A stretch of DNA of 64,000 bases from positions 95,018,824 through 95,082,823 of the forward strand of contig OZ020589.1 in assembly GCA_963971535.1 (NCBI GenBank). The letters run 5' to 3'. Position numbers and translations under genes: made by a program. Source of the stretch: Notolepis coatsorum (lineage: Eukaryota > Chordata > Actinopteri > Aulopiformes > Paralepididae). Positions within the stretch are counted from its first letter, which is position 1. The number at the start of each line of letters is the position of its first letter. The notes under the pieces were generated by a model. The model saw only the letters and a program-made list of their open reading frames with translations, was not told where the DNA came from and searched no databases. Shown in pieces: positions 33,985 to 45,021 of this stretch.

Positions 33985-34055
33985 GCACAGAACTTGTAAG
34001 TCGCTTTGGATAAAAGCGTCAGCTAAATGACTAAATGTAAATGTAAATGTATTAA
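33985..34055 (+). mobile_element. Retrotransposon 3' tail (AATGTA)n
   Basis: GTAAGTCGCTTTGGATAAAA followed by GCGTCAGCTAAATGAC and (AAATGT)n is a widespread teleost LINE/SINE 3' end. Only the tail is preserved. Confidence 0.7.
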
Positions 34056-34309
34056 TCGAGCGAAACGAAGAAAAATCAGTCATATTCCAGCATGGTTATT
34101 AATGACACCAATGGCAAACAGTGGTTCTGTATCGTTATGGCTTCGCTCAGCACCTAGTTGCACCTAGTTGCACTGTACTTCACTTCGTGCATAAACACTG
34201 AATAAAAAATTCCACCATGTACCTTTACATCCCAACATTCATAAGCAGGTGTGTGGTCACCTACTCGCCTCCTTCTTCACTTTCACCACAATGAAGTGCC
34301 TTCGGTAGA

Positions 34310-36240
34310 TCCCCACTTGACGAGGTTGTTAGTAGAAGAAAGTTGGAAAACAAAAGAGATACGTTGACATCATATCTTTATTTTCTCTCTCACTATTTTC
34401 GAGAAAATACGGCGATATTGTCTTCGTTACTGGAGGTCATTCCGACCTTCAACGGCTTTTTCGTATTAGGAGCTCACGCCGCTGACATGCTCCCAGCTAC
34501 AGTCCTCCTTTGTGCGGCTGGATGGGGTTGCCCTAAAGCAACACAGCTGGACTGTAGGAAGCACCGACTGTTGTGAGAAGCGGTTGTTTCCAGGTTGGGT
34601 ACGTACTGTTTTGCTTGCGAGCTCTGGTTGTTGTTGATGCTGTGGGGGTTAGCTAACAATTTACGAAACGCCGACTTCAGGCTGGGGTCCTCTGCTCGGC
34701 TTAAACGGCGGTCGGAGGATCTTGGTCTGACGCCCATGATGGTCAATCTAGTGGGCCCCGACCAGGACCTGGTGATCCCAGGATTTTCGAGCGGATGCTT
34801 CTCTGTCCCGTGCAGGCCCCATCTTTCATATACAAATGAAAGTATACCCTAACGAGGAAATGTGGGCATAGGATCTTCTTTATTGGGAGTTCCATGCTCA
34901 AAGTCGGCTGCAGCCCGAAATGGGAACTGTGCTGGCTATGCTGCATGTCTGGATCACTGTTGAAACTGTGTTCTGACGTTCTTTTTCTTTTCCCTCTTAG
35001 GGGAGGGACTTGGACAGCAGCCTGTCTGAAGTGTGGCTTGTTATGTCGTTGTATACAGTTCGGGTGATAGCTGCTTAGCTTGCGTGCTAGTTGTGGCCTA
35101 CTTTGTTAGCCAGTCAGCTGTTAGCTGCGCAGCTGTTAGCTGCGGCGTTAGCTCGCTGTGTTTACCAGGCTAGTAAACGTTAGCTTTGTTGCTATCAGCC
35201 GAACGGCTGTTAGCTTAATGCTACACTGTTGAACGTTTTCTGTGACTATAACATGCCTTGAACACTCTTTGACAGAGGATGTTAGTCGAACCTACCAGGA
35301 GCCCTGCCAGCGAGGACTGCGTCAACATGGAGAAACATAGCGGCTGGGTGGCGCAGCGACGCTGCCCTCGTCGCAGACACAAGAGATGTGTGTTCATCTT
35401 CGGTGTCCCGTTAGCCAGATTGCAGTTCGCTTGGCCTGCGTTCAGGGTAGGAAGGTCCCGACCGGACCTTAAACACTTCTTCTTTCCTTCCCTTCTAAAT
35501 GTTTTGTAATAACGATGTTTTCCAAAACGTGTGTTGCTGCAATACATTAAGGATACGATGCGTGTTGTGTGTGAATTGTCTTGCCACTGGTATAGCTTCT
35601 CTCCATAGAAATCGGGTTGTTGTTTTACATGTGTAAAAATGATCTGGTTAGTTGTGATGAGAACATGTGTGTTCATGTAACGTGAACTCACAACTAAGGG
35701 GGTTAATTAACCTATAAAGCTATGCTTAGTGACATGTGATTGAGGAATGAATTCTTTTCTCAGCCTGTCATGACAATGAACAGTGTGTTCACATATTAAC
35801 AGGGTTACTTGTTCAACTTGGCCGTATCAAGGGTAAGGAAGGAGGGGTGATCCCCCCGGTTTCCCTGGGGCTTCCCCACCCTCCTCTCAGACATGTTGTT
35901 TACAATATATTGTGTCACTGTGTTTGTGGGGATACGATGTAACCCCCAGCTTAATTGCTGGGGTTGTGTTTTCTGCTTGAGAAACTATATTTTCCTAAAG
36001 AAAAGATTGTTTGGTCACTTATCATGTGTGTTTAGCAAGGCCTGTGGCCAATACATAATCGAGGTTTCTGTATTCTCTCGTTATGAAAAACGGCATTCCT
36101 CTGTAGCAAGAGTGTACTTTTGCCATTTTTTGTTGTGTTGAAGGTCTACAACTGGGTTAGGTTGGCCACAGAAGCACATGTGTAAGTCTGGTACCGGGGT
36201 TCTTAAAGGGGGCCCTCTCTATTCTGTGTTTTTTCCTTAT
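34310..36240. other. Left interior of inverted-repeat element 2
   Basis: There are scattered short frames but no domain. A GC-rich patch at 35275-35470 opens after GACAGAGGATG and codes for an Arg-rich peptide (RRCPRRRHKRC). It might be an exon remnant, but no second exon or homologue is recognisable. A C-rich hairpin lies at 35840-35880. Confidence 0.4.
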
Positions 36241-36555
36241 GAATGAATGAATGAATGAATGAATGAATGAATGAATGAATTTATTCACACACACACACAC
36301 GATACATTTACATGTGAGTATCCTCATGTGATAACAATGTCGCAAATTGTGTGCATGTGCCAGGTCTCCCAAGAAGCTATTTAAAGCTTTTGGAGGGAGC
36401 CTGAACACAGATACAAACAGAATATAAACAACAAAACAATAACAAAAAACAAAACAAAACAATACAACGTGGGTAGGTTTACACACCTACCTACTAACTG
36501 ACATATAACAGAGATACATAATACAGAAAATTTTATTCCTAAGTTATAATTTTAA

Positions 36556-37269
36556 TTAGAGATATGATTTTAGCAGTTCCTCTTTCAGTGATTTTTTAAA
36601 GGTTTTAAAGGTATTAGTCATTTTTAGATTTTCGTCAAGCTTGTTCCAGATCTGTGGACCCCTGCATGCTATGCTTAGGCTAGCACAATTGAGCCTTCTC
36701 CTCTTGCCAGATATAAGATGCTTATTTCTTGTGTTGTGGATGTGCAGTGGTTGGCAGACTGGGACAAGCTCAGACAGTCTGTGATTCATGTTGTTGACAA
36801 CTTGATACATAATTGATGCGTTTTGATGAATGTTAAATTCAGCGAGCCTCAGGAGACCAAAGCGATGGAACAGAGGCTTTGAGGGCGCTCTATACCCGGA
36901 CCATGACAGCACTCGTAGTACCCTCTTTTGTAAGCTTTCTAGTTTCTTGAGATGGCTGGGGTATGTGTTGCACCATATGACATTACAGTAATTAATGAGG
37001 GGTTCAAACAGGGTTTTGTATAAAGTGAGAAGGGCAGGCAAGGGAAGAAAATGACGTATTTTGCAGAATAAGCCAACATATTTGGACAGTTTTGTTTGTA
37101 GATATTTTATGTGGCATTTGAAGTTGAGTGACTAATCGATGATGACCCCCAGGAATTTTGTGGACACCACTCTTGACAGCTCCTTTCCATTTATTTTTAT
37201 GCACATGTGATGTGTGCACATCCAATTTGAGTGGAAGACAATGAAATTTGTTTTGCTGAGATTTAGTGA
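36556..37269 (-). pseudogene. LINE C ORF2 C-terminal part
   Basis: The open part 36556-37041 encodes LLTLYKTLFEPLINYCNVIW, LKKLESLQKRVLRVL, FNIHQNASIMYQV and IWNKLDENLKMTNTFKTFK, the usual LINE C-terminal region. The stretch 37041-37269 between it and the polymerase is in other frames (VSTKFLGVIID-like), so at least one frameshift separates them. Confidence 0.85.
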
Positions 37270-37784
37270 TCATTTGTTGCATTTGAACCAGGTGTCCACT
37301 TTTTGTAGTTCTGTATTGAGTAGATCTTGTAGCTCGAGTGGATTTTTATGTGACAGATTAGTGTCATCAGCGAATATTACTTTGTGCAGAAGTACAGATG
37401 AGTTGACAAAGTCATTTATATAGAGAATAAATAGTAAAGGCCCTAGAATTGACCCCTGGGGGACCCCATATTTGATGTCCATTTTTATTGATTTGTGATT
37501 TTTTATATCGACGTACTGTTGCCTACCATGTAAATAGCTACTGAACCAGTTGAGAGCCAGACCCCTTATGCCATAATGGTGTAGTTTCCCAAGTAGAATG
37601 GTGAAGTCAATGGTGTCAAAAGCCTTTGATAGATCCAGGAAAACGCCCACCCCACAATCACCCTGATCAATGGCATCATGTATTTTTTCTATGAGGTCTA
37701 ATATTGCCATGTTTGTAGTTCTCTTTTTCCTGAAGCCGTATTGTGAATTGGTGAGTATATCTAGCTTGGTGGTGTATTCGCTTT
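37270..37784 (-). pseudogene. LINE C reverse transcriptase core
   Basis: Read leftward: [20 protein letters not shown], the first catalytic Asp in [35 protein letters not shown], and the catalytic Asp pair in [13 protein letters not shown]. The N-terminal polymerase part lies beyond the inserted Dong/R4 fragment, at 38191-38515. Key residues are intact but the frame is interrupted on both sides. Confidence 0.9.
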
Positions 37785-37787
37785 ATC

Positions 37788-38190
37788 TATCTTTTGTATG
37801 GCAGTGAATGCTGGACCTTGAAGCCCACCCTGCAGAAGTCCTTGGATGGGTGCTACACCAGAATGATGCGTGTGGTGCTCAACATCAACAGGGATGAGCA
37901 TGTCACTAATGCAAACTTGTATGGGGGGGTGCTAAAGGTGAGCGATAAAGTGGCAGTCAGGAGAATGAGGCTGGCAGGTCACTGCCAGAGACACCATGAG
38001 ATGCCAACCAGCAAACTTGTGCTGTGGGAACCAACACACGGGCATCGATCACGAGGACGTCCCACGTTAACCTACGTGGACGTACTCAGGAGAGATGTGG
38101 GAACAGAAAGCACCGGCGAGCTAGCCAGATGCATGGAGGATCGGGATGACTGGAAGCACCGATGGAAGGCCCGTCCGAGGACGACCTAGA
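37788..38190 (+). mobile_element. Dong/R4-type LINE fragment in the LINE C polymerase
   Basis: The plus-strand frame 37794-38189 encodes YGSECWTLKPTLQKSLDGCY, RMRLAGHCQRH, LWEPTHGHRSRGRPTLTYVD and CMEDRDDWKHRW. This is the C-terminal region of R4/Dong (Rex6-like) elements just before their restriction-like nuclease end. The 3' end runs into TAGATAGATA, and the target in LINE C also contains TATCTAT, consistent with a preference for TAGA-type repeats. It is 5' truncated and dead. Confidence 0.75.
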
Positions 38191-38515
38191 TAGATATTGT
38201 ACACAACTCTCTCATAGACTTTGGATAGAGCTGGTAACACGGATATTGGACGGTAATTATTAATACTATTTTTGTCACCTGATTTATATATGGGTATTAT
38301 TCTCCCAATTTTGATGTTTTTTGGCACTACACCATGTAGTAAGGACAAATTAATACAGTGAGCGAGTGGTCTGACTATAATATTGGCTATGGCTATTAGG
38401 ATTTTGCTGCATATTCCATCAGCACCGGCTGTGCGAGTGTCCTTCATCTTCATGATAATGTTGAATAGTTCATCATGGTCAGTTGGTTTCATGAAAAAAT
38501 AGTTAATAGTTACCT
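38191..38515 (-). pseudogene. LINE C reverse transcriptase N-terminal part
   Basis: On the minus strand: DTRTAGADGICSKILI, ARPLAHCINLSLLHGVVPK, IIPIYKSGDKNSINNYRPIS and LPALSKVYERVVYN, after which the inserted Dong/R4 fragment begins. The segment is displaced by one frame from the preceding linker near 38515, where a run of A occurs. Confidence 0.85.
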
Positions 38516-39199
38516 GATAAATACTGTTTAAAAGACACACCCCCGGGATGGCTAATTTTATTCGCCAGGTCTTCACCAATGGATGCAAAGTAGGTATTGA
38601 ATTTATCAGAGAGATCCTGCTGTGACATGTTTGCAGGGTCAGGGAGCACTGATGCTTTTTTGTCCCTGTTTAGTACTTTATTTAAAACTGACCATGTCCT
38701 TTTTGAATCACCCTGAGATGCTATTACCTGATCAGTATAATGATCACATTTGCTTTTCCTTATTAGATGAGTGAGTTTATTTCTATATAGATTGTATTTG
38801 TTTCTATTATTTATACTAGGCTTCTTAAGATAATGTTTGTAGAGTTTATTTTTGTGTTTAATGGATGTTAAGATGCCCTTTGTAAGCCAGGGGTTCTGGT
38901 CATTTTTACTGCTCATGACAGTCTTCTCGGGAATGGTGTTATGGATGGAGTCTGTTATTTCCAATATCAGACTATCATATGCTGTATCAGGATCACAGGC
39001 ATCATATACATTTTTCCACCCTTTGGTCTCCAGGCTTCCATATAGTTGCTGCAGGGTTCTGTCATTTATTACTTTAATTGTTGTCTTACAAGGAGGGGGT
39101 GCAAGTTCACTGGCAAGATTTAGAGACAACATGACAGGGAAGTGATCAGTTATGTCAGTTAGGATCACTCCCGACTCCAGCTTGGTGTTTTGGATGTTG
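38516..39199 (-). pseudogene. LINE C endonuclease end and linker
   Basis: Continues the endonuclease cut by BEL-2: ESGVILTDITDHFPV holds the terminal Asp-His pair. A basic linker then follows (NPWLTKGILTSIKHKNKLYK.., DKFNTYFASIGEDLANKI). The frame enters directly from the GTGAT duplication of BEL-2. Confidence 0.85.
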
Positions 39200-39204
39200 G
39201 TGAT
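39200..39204. repeat. BEL-2 target-site duplication
   Basis: GTGAT here equals GTGAT at 48303-48307. Confidence 0.92.
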
Positions 39205-40531
39205 TGTAACTGAGGGGTACAATTCCCTGACTGTATTAAATAAGTATGGTATCATTAAACCACTACTGTCTTATGTACATTACTACTGGCCATACAGTAC
39301 ACAGGTATATGAGATGAACACCTCCACAATGACACGGTTCCACACAAATCTTGGTTAGAATAATATTTATTAGCAGCAATAATAGTAGATTACATTACTT
39401 TACTTAGAGTCGCGCTTGTAAGGCGAAGAATGTGCGTGAGTAAGTCAAGAGCGTAAGTCCATTAGAATATTACGCAGGAGATAATGAATACCACCTGTAT
39501 CTTAGGAATTATATCTATGGTACACTAGTAGGGCAGCGGGAGATACTAGTAGGGTCCCTCCGGTTGTAGGCCAGCAGGGGGGAGGATTTGTCTGTAACGA
39601 AAGTCTGGGTCAACAAAGAATAAGGAGACTCCAGGTACAGGAGACGGTGCAATAATCTCTTGATCCGCAGACGAATAACAGCTATTCTCCGGTATGCAGC
39701 TCCGCATGGAAGAAAGCTAGCCAGCCTCAGGCGTCCTAGAGGCGGGCTCGACGTTGCTCCTCACAGGGTAAATCCCACATAATTGTGGGTGTAGACGATT
39801 CTCCGCTCCATCAGCTACAGGACCAAAGCAAATATAATCCAGACGAAAAGGGCTATGTAGTCGTCGGGTAGGTTATCCAGTGTACATATCCACACGGTCC
39901 TCGTCTAGGGCTCCTCGGATGACGGCACCAGGTTAAGCCGCCCAGCCTGGATAAGCACACTAGCTGGTACGAGGAAGCGTTGGTAATGCTGGTCACTGTA
40001 GAACGGTAGCCGCACGATACACTATACATAAATAGACTATTACTGAAATAATAGAATAGGTCGAACTCGACGGTACAGCGTTAAACTCTGATACTTCAGC
40101 TATCAATTCGCACGCGGTCTCAAGGCTCTATTTTGGGGCCAAACGGGCCCTACTTCACAGCACGTTGTATCGTGGTGTGAGGCTTCACTTATTGGGTAAC
40201 TCTACTTCTGTATTCACCTGCGCCGTATTTATACGTTAGGTGAACAAACTAGTACCAGCCTTATTCCTGTCTCGTATTCTTGCGCAGAGCCGGTCATGTC
40301 CAGGCATGTCTTTGGCGGTGACTTTGAACTAGACCTTGGGGGTATGGCAGTGGCGCCTAAGGGACCGCTGTCCAATAAGAGAACGAAATATTATGGTCTG
40401 TACTAGATAAAGGGATATTCCGTGTATATGTACAAAGAATATACAAAGGATATCAGACGATATACAAATATTATACAATATATATCAAGTAATAAATATA
40501 TATATTCGGTTTAATCTGATCCTTCGTAACA
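39205..40531 (-). repeat. BEL-2 3' LTR
   Basis: On the minus strand it begins TGTTACGAAGGATCAG and ends CCCCTCAGTTACA. It is related to the BEL-1 LTR mainly at the ends, with a diverged middle. Confidence 0.95.
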
Positions 40532-40556
40532 GCCGCCTCCTAATTAGTCCGCACCT
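40532..40556 (-). promoter_or_regulatory. BEL-2 polypurine tract region
   Basis: Minus-strand GCGGACTAATTAGGAGGCGG directly precedes the 3' LTR and corresponds to the BEL-1 sequence at 14042-14065. Confidence 0.65.
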
Positions 40557-40633
40557 AATTAGATAAGCAGAGGCAGATTAACCGCACTGTCCACTACTCA
40601 ATGTCCGTTGTGAGGGTAGGGCAGTTCACAAAG

Positions 40634-43600
40634 TCAGGGGTCATGGTCGTCATCGAGAGAGTCGGGGAGCCTTGGCAACTCTATCAGCCTCGCCACGGGT
40701 CTGGTGTATGTCCGCCCTTGGGCGAGCACTTCTGCCGCTCTGACCTTTCCGTCGGCACCAGTGATCACTTTGCTTACGCGGCCGGCCGGCCACATAGCTC
40801 GGGGTAGTGACTGGTCGATAATCATGACGACTGTACCTTCCGTCAAATTGTCTCTTTCTTTCACCCATTTCTGGCGGGTCTGTAGAGACGGTAGATAGTG
40901 GAGGAGGAAACTGTTCCAAAACTTGTCAGCCAATACTTGACTGTACCTCCACATTCTTCGGCCGTTCGCTTCTTCAGGCCTGTACACTGTCTGTGGTAGC
41001 GCAGGGTCCAGCCGCCCCATCAAGAGAGTGTTGGGGGTGACTGGGTCGACATCTGCTACATCACTGGAGACATAACCGAGGGGCTTTGAGTTCAATACTC
41101 CCTCGATCTCCGTGAGGACTGTCGTGAGGACTTCTTCCGCCACGGTCTGGGCCCCAAGCACGGCGTACAGGGCTGTCTTTATTGAACGTACTTCTCGTTC
41201 CCAAGTTCCACCGAAGTGAGGTGCATTCGGGGGATTAAACTGGAAATCAATCTGAGAGGGAGCGAGGTGGGTCTTAAGTTCTGGGCCCATAGCTTGGAAG
41301 CTCTCTCTCAGCTCTCTTTCTCCGCCTTTGAAGTTTGTCCCGTGATCAGACAATAATATAGACGGTTTTCCTTTCCGCGATGTGAATCTCCGGAAGGCCA
41401 TAAGGAATGAGTCCGTACTCATGGTTGGAAGGAGTTCTATGTGTATCGCTCGGGTGGTCATGCATTTGAATACAATACCCCACCGCTTCTCCGTCCCTCT
41501 TCCTTTCTTTACATACAGCGGGCCGAAACAGTCCATACCGGTGGAGTGAAAGGGCTTGTCGCCGAGTCGAAGGCGACAGGGGGGTAGGTCAGCCATCCTG
41601 GGTATACTGGGCTGTGCTCGCCATTTGCGACAGTCTAGACAAGTCCGCTGGAAGCGTCGTACTGCTTCTCTTCCTTGCAGTATCCAATAACGACGTCTGA
41701 TCTCCGCGAAGACTCTCTCTGCCCCGGCGTGGTGCACGTCCTCGTCGTATTTCTTTATGATGAGCTCTGTGACCTTGTGTCGGCTGTTTAAGACTATCGG
41801 GTACTTGACGTCATCCGGTAAGTCTGGGGCTCTCCTCAGATGACCACCCACTCTGATGAGATTATGGGCGTCGCTCTCAGGGGCTAAGTGGAGCAGTCTG
41901 CTGTCTGACGGGACTGGCTTTGATCCCTGCAGACAGTCTAGCTCGTCGGGGAACGAGTCTCTTTGGGCTCGCTGTAGCAGAAGGAGTTCTGCTTTTTCGT
42001 AGTTAGCTGCAGTAATGTCAGTAGTGGACGGAACCTCTGGGTGGTGCCACAGGAATGTCTTTAGCTGCGCACTCTCAAGGGTGAGGCAGTCGTCTATGTT
42101 GGGATCTGTGGGGACGAGTGTGTGTGTCAACCCACAGAACATAGATTTCTTCTTCTCTGCCTCCTCTTCACTCGCCTCCCGTGGGGTGGGTGTAGGCCAC
42201 TCTTCTTCCGGGAGCTTGAGGAACTCGGGCCCGTCACTATAGAGATTGTGACGGGTGAGGTCATCCAGGGACATTCCCCGTGTGATGACGTCAGCTGGGT
42301 TCTGTTTTGTGTCCACATACCTCCAGCATGCTGCTTCTGTTAACTCTTGTATCTCTGTGATTCTGACTCCCACGAAGACCTTGTATCTACACGAATCGGA
42401 CTGGATCCATGTGAGTACGGTCATGGAGTCTGACCACAGGATTGTTCTTTGCACCGGGATGGTGAGTTCACGTTGGATTAACGTGGCGAGTTGCGCTCCT
42501 GCTAGGGCTGCGCAGAGCTCTAGACGCGGGATAGATTGTTGCTTGCGGGGGGCTATTCTTGAGCGAGCCAGGATGAAGGCAGTATGTATTTCTCCTCCCT
42601 CCTCTCGGGCCCGCAAGTAGGCCACCGAACCGTAGGCTACTTCGGAGGCGTCGCTGAAGACGTGCAGGTCTATCTGACACGTCTCCGGCCTCACTGTGGG
42701 TGGGAAGTAGCTGCGGCGTATGTTGACACCTGGGAGCGAGCTGAGTTCTGTCTCCCACTCTCTCCATGTGGAGGCAAGGTGTTCGGGTATGGGGTCGTCC
42801 CAGCCCTGGTCCTTGTCCCATAGCGCTCGCACAATCATCTTTGCCCTGGTGGTGTAAGGTAGAATACATCCCAACGGGTCATATTGTCTGGCGAGTGTTC
42901 TGTATACACTCCGTCTTGTGGTCGGTAGTGAAGTCGACCTTCCCTGCTCCTTGGTCAGGGGTGTGTGTTTATAATGGAGCGAGTCTGTTTTGAAGCGCCA
43001 GACTAGTCCTAATGTCATTTCTTGGGCTTCTCCTGGGATGGTCGCCATCCAGGTCTCGCTGCTTGCTGCCTTGTCCTCTGGGGAGAGGCTGCGCAATACT
43101 TGAGGGTCGCTGCTGGCCCACTGCCGGAGATCAAAGCCGCCTTTGATCAGGGAGGCGCGGAGCTTGAGTAGGAGGGCCTCGGCTTCTTCTGGCGTCGAGA
43201 CGCTTTGCAGACAGTTGTCCACGTAGAAACTATTTCCTACACTTTGTCGGACCTCTTCATCAGCTGCTGGGTCCTCTGCGACGTGTTTTTGCAGTGCAAA
43301 CGTAGCACAGCATGGGCTGCATGTGGTTCCGAAAGGGAGGACTTCCCATTGATAGATGGATGGTTGCTCATCCCCGATCCTCTCTCTCCATAAGAACCGC
43401 AGCAGGGGCTTGTCCTCTTCCACTAGTCGCACCTGCAGAAACATCCCTTTGATGTCGCCGCTGATGGCCACCTTGTCTTGGCGGAAACGTAGCAACACGC
43501 CTAGTAGAGAGGGGCCGAGTGTTGGGCCGGGCAAGAGCTCTTTATTCAGATTTTGTGATCCGATCTGGTAGCTGCAGTTAAACACAATACGATCCTTGCC

Positions 43601-44980
43601 GTTGTGGTGGACTTTGTGGTGCGGCACGTACCATGATTCGGTCGTCTGATCGGCCTCTTTAATGTCAATTTTCTTTATGTGTCCCGCTGTGATTAGCTTG
43701 TCAATCTCAGCGCGGTACACAGTAGCTTGAGCGGGGTCTCTGGCTAGGCGCCGCTCTGTGTTCGATAGATACCGCTCCGTTGCTTCTTTTGGGGCGTGGA
43801 AGGTAGGCATATCCTCTCGCCTCAGGAGTGGAGTTGCGTATCTCATCACTCCGTTGACTTTGACTCTCTTTGTCCCCCGCTCGAGGAGGGCTATGGCATA
43901 AATGTCTTCCTTGGAACGAATGTGTTTCTTTTCGTTCTTAAAGGGCATTGTCTCTAGTGTCCATAGCCTCTCGACGTGCTGTAGGAGGGTGGTGTCTTCT
44001 TCTGTCACTCTGGAGTGGAGGCAGCGAGTGGCTGCTGTTTGGTTGGGAGACCTGGAGAGGGGGCCTTGTAGTGTCCATCCTAGGCGGGTCTCGACTGCTG
44101 CTGGACAGCCTCTGGGCCCAGTGTGGACCCGGTCCATCGGGACGATGAGGTGTGCATGGTCGGATCCTATCAGCAGGGTCGGGGTGGCACCGTCTATGAG
44201 CGGTATAGGTAGTTGACGCAGGTGCACGTATTTATCCATCAGCTTGGCGATGGGGTAGGTGTACTGCGACAGGCCTATGTCTTGGCTGGTGAAAGCGTTA
44301 TTGATCCTATACCGTCTCTCTGGCTGCCCGCTTGCTGCGATAGTGAAGGAGACGTTCTCGCCCTTGATCGTCTTCAGGTCTCTTATTGTCCGAATCGTCA
44401 TCGTTTCTTCGCTCCCCCGCAGCCCCAGCTGGGCCGCAGCGGACGCGAGGAGAAGGGTCTTCTCTGACCCGTCGTCAAGGACGGCGTAGGTGTCCATGAC
44501 ATTGTTCTCGTAACTCAGTGTTACGCGGACCACCTTCAAGAGCACCCGGGCGCCCCCGCTGCTGGCGGGGTCAATGTACATAACACTTGCCTTTGTGCTG
44601 CTTGAGGGTGCAGGCTTTCTTCTGTTACTGTCATGTAAAACGTCCAAGTGGGCTCCGTCACACCGACTACACCTCTTCTTTAAGCGGCACTCGGCTGCCA
44701 TGTGACTGCGCGCACATCGGTAACAGCGTCGGTTGGACTTTATCCATTGACTCACCTCGTCGGCGGTCATCTTCTTGAACGTGTCACAGTGTGACAGCCA
44801 GTGTTCCTTTTCGCAGTACGGGCATACAATCTTCCACTTCTCTTTCATCGAGGGGGTACTGTGGTTCTTGTTGCTCGGTACTGATTCGGCTTGGTGCATG
44901 ACGGTCACCAGCCTGCGGCCATCGTTTGCTCTCCTAGGTCCCTCTCTGGAGCTTGGCGCGCTCCGCACGAACGTATCCAA
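40634..44980 (-). CDS. pol: BEL-2 pol polyprotein
   Basis: A 1448-codon open frame, also open some 90 bases upstream of its first Met. In order: three CCHC-like zinc knuckles (about 53-65, 86-98 and 104-116), an aspartic protease with DDGS (169-172), and reverse transcriptase with its first catalytic Asp in GDIKGMF (509) and the box FYVDN (585-589), where many families have YVDD. RNase H follows, starting at VFSDAS (Asp 777). The integrase has its HHCC zinc region (HHAGAERVF..CLDC), catalytic residues in MDCFGPLYVK, LSDHGTNF and TWEREVR, then a BEL/Pao-type C-terminal domain. The enzymes mature the particle, copy its RNA to DNA and integrate it. No internal stop is seen. Confidence 0.96.
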   Translation of the reverse strand: MDTFVRSAPSSREGPRRANDGRRLVTVMHQAESVPSNKNHSTPSMKEKWKIVCPYCEKEHWLSHCDTFKKMTADEVSQWIKSNRRCYRCARSHMAAECRLKKRCSRCDGAHLDVLHDSNRRKPAPSSSTKASVMYIDPASSGGARVLLKVVRVTLSYENNVMDTYAVLDDGSEKTLLLASAAAQLGLRGSEETMTIRTIRDLKTIKGENVSFTIAASGQPERRYRINNAFTSQDIGLSQYTYPIAKLMDKYVHLRQLPIPLIDGATPTLLIGSDHAHLIVPMDRVHTGPRGCPAAVETRLGWTLQGPLSRSPNQTAATRCLHSRVTEEDTTLLQHVERLWTLETMPFKNEKKHIRSKEDIYAIALLERGTKRVKVNGVMRYATPLLRREDMPTFHAPKEATERYLSNTERRLARDPAQATVYRAEIDKLITAGHIKKIDIKEADQTTESWYVPHHKVHHNGKDRIVFNCSYQIGSQNLNKELLPGPTLGPSLLGVLLRFRQDKVAISGDIKGMFLQVRLVEEDKPLLRFLWRERIGDEQPSIYQWEVLPFGTTCSPCCATFALQKHVAEDPAADEEVRQSVGNSFYVDNCLQSVSTPEEAEALLLKLRASLIKGGFDLRQWASSDPQVLRSLSPEDKAASSETWMATIPGEAQEMTLGLVWRFKTDSLHYKHTPLTKEQGRSTSLPTTRRSVYRTLARQYDPLGCILPYTTRAKMIVRALWDKDQGWDDPIPEHLASTWREWETELSSLPGVNIRRSYFPPTVRPETCQIDLHVFSDASEVAYGSVAYLRAREEGGEIHTAFILARSRIAPRKQQSIPRLELCAALAGAQLATLIQRELTIPVQRTILWSDSMTVLTWIQSDSCRYKVFVGVRITEIQELTEAACWRYVDTKQNPADVITRGMSLDDLTRHNLYSDGPEFLKLPEEEWPTPTPREASEEEAEKKKSMFCGLTHTLVPTDPNIDDCLTLESAQLKTFLWHHPEVPSTTDITAANYEKAELLLLQRAQRDSFPDELDCLQGSKPVPSDSRLLHLAPESDAHNLIRVGGHLRRAPDLPDDVKYPIVLNSRHKVTELIIKKYDEDVHHAGAERVFAEIRRRYWILQGREAVRRFQRTCLDCRKWRAQPSIPRMADLPPCRLRLGDKPFHSTGMDCFGPLYVKKGRGTEKRWGIVFKCMTTRAIHIELLPTMSTDSFLMAFRRFTSRKGKPSILLSDHGTNFKGGERELRESFQAMGPELKTHLAPSQIDFQFNPPNAPHFGGTWEREVRSIKTALYAVLGAQTVAEEVLTTVLTEIEGVLNSKPLGYVSSDVADVDPVTPNTLLMGRLDPALPQTVYRPEEANGRRMWRYSQVLADKFWNSFLLHYLPSLQTRQKWVKERDNLTEGTVVMIIDQSLPRAMWPAGRVSKVITGADGKVRAAEVLAQGRTYTRPVARLIELPRLPDSLDDDHDP

Positions 44981-45021
44981 TCGTAGGCTTTTGACTTCTC
45001 TCGCCAGGAAGTCGGCTAGGT

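Noticed and set aside
35279-35509. Possible host exon with an Arg-rich peptide
   Set aside because: Short, no recognisable homologue or partner exons, and located inside inverted-repeat element 2.
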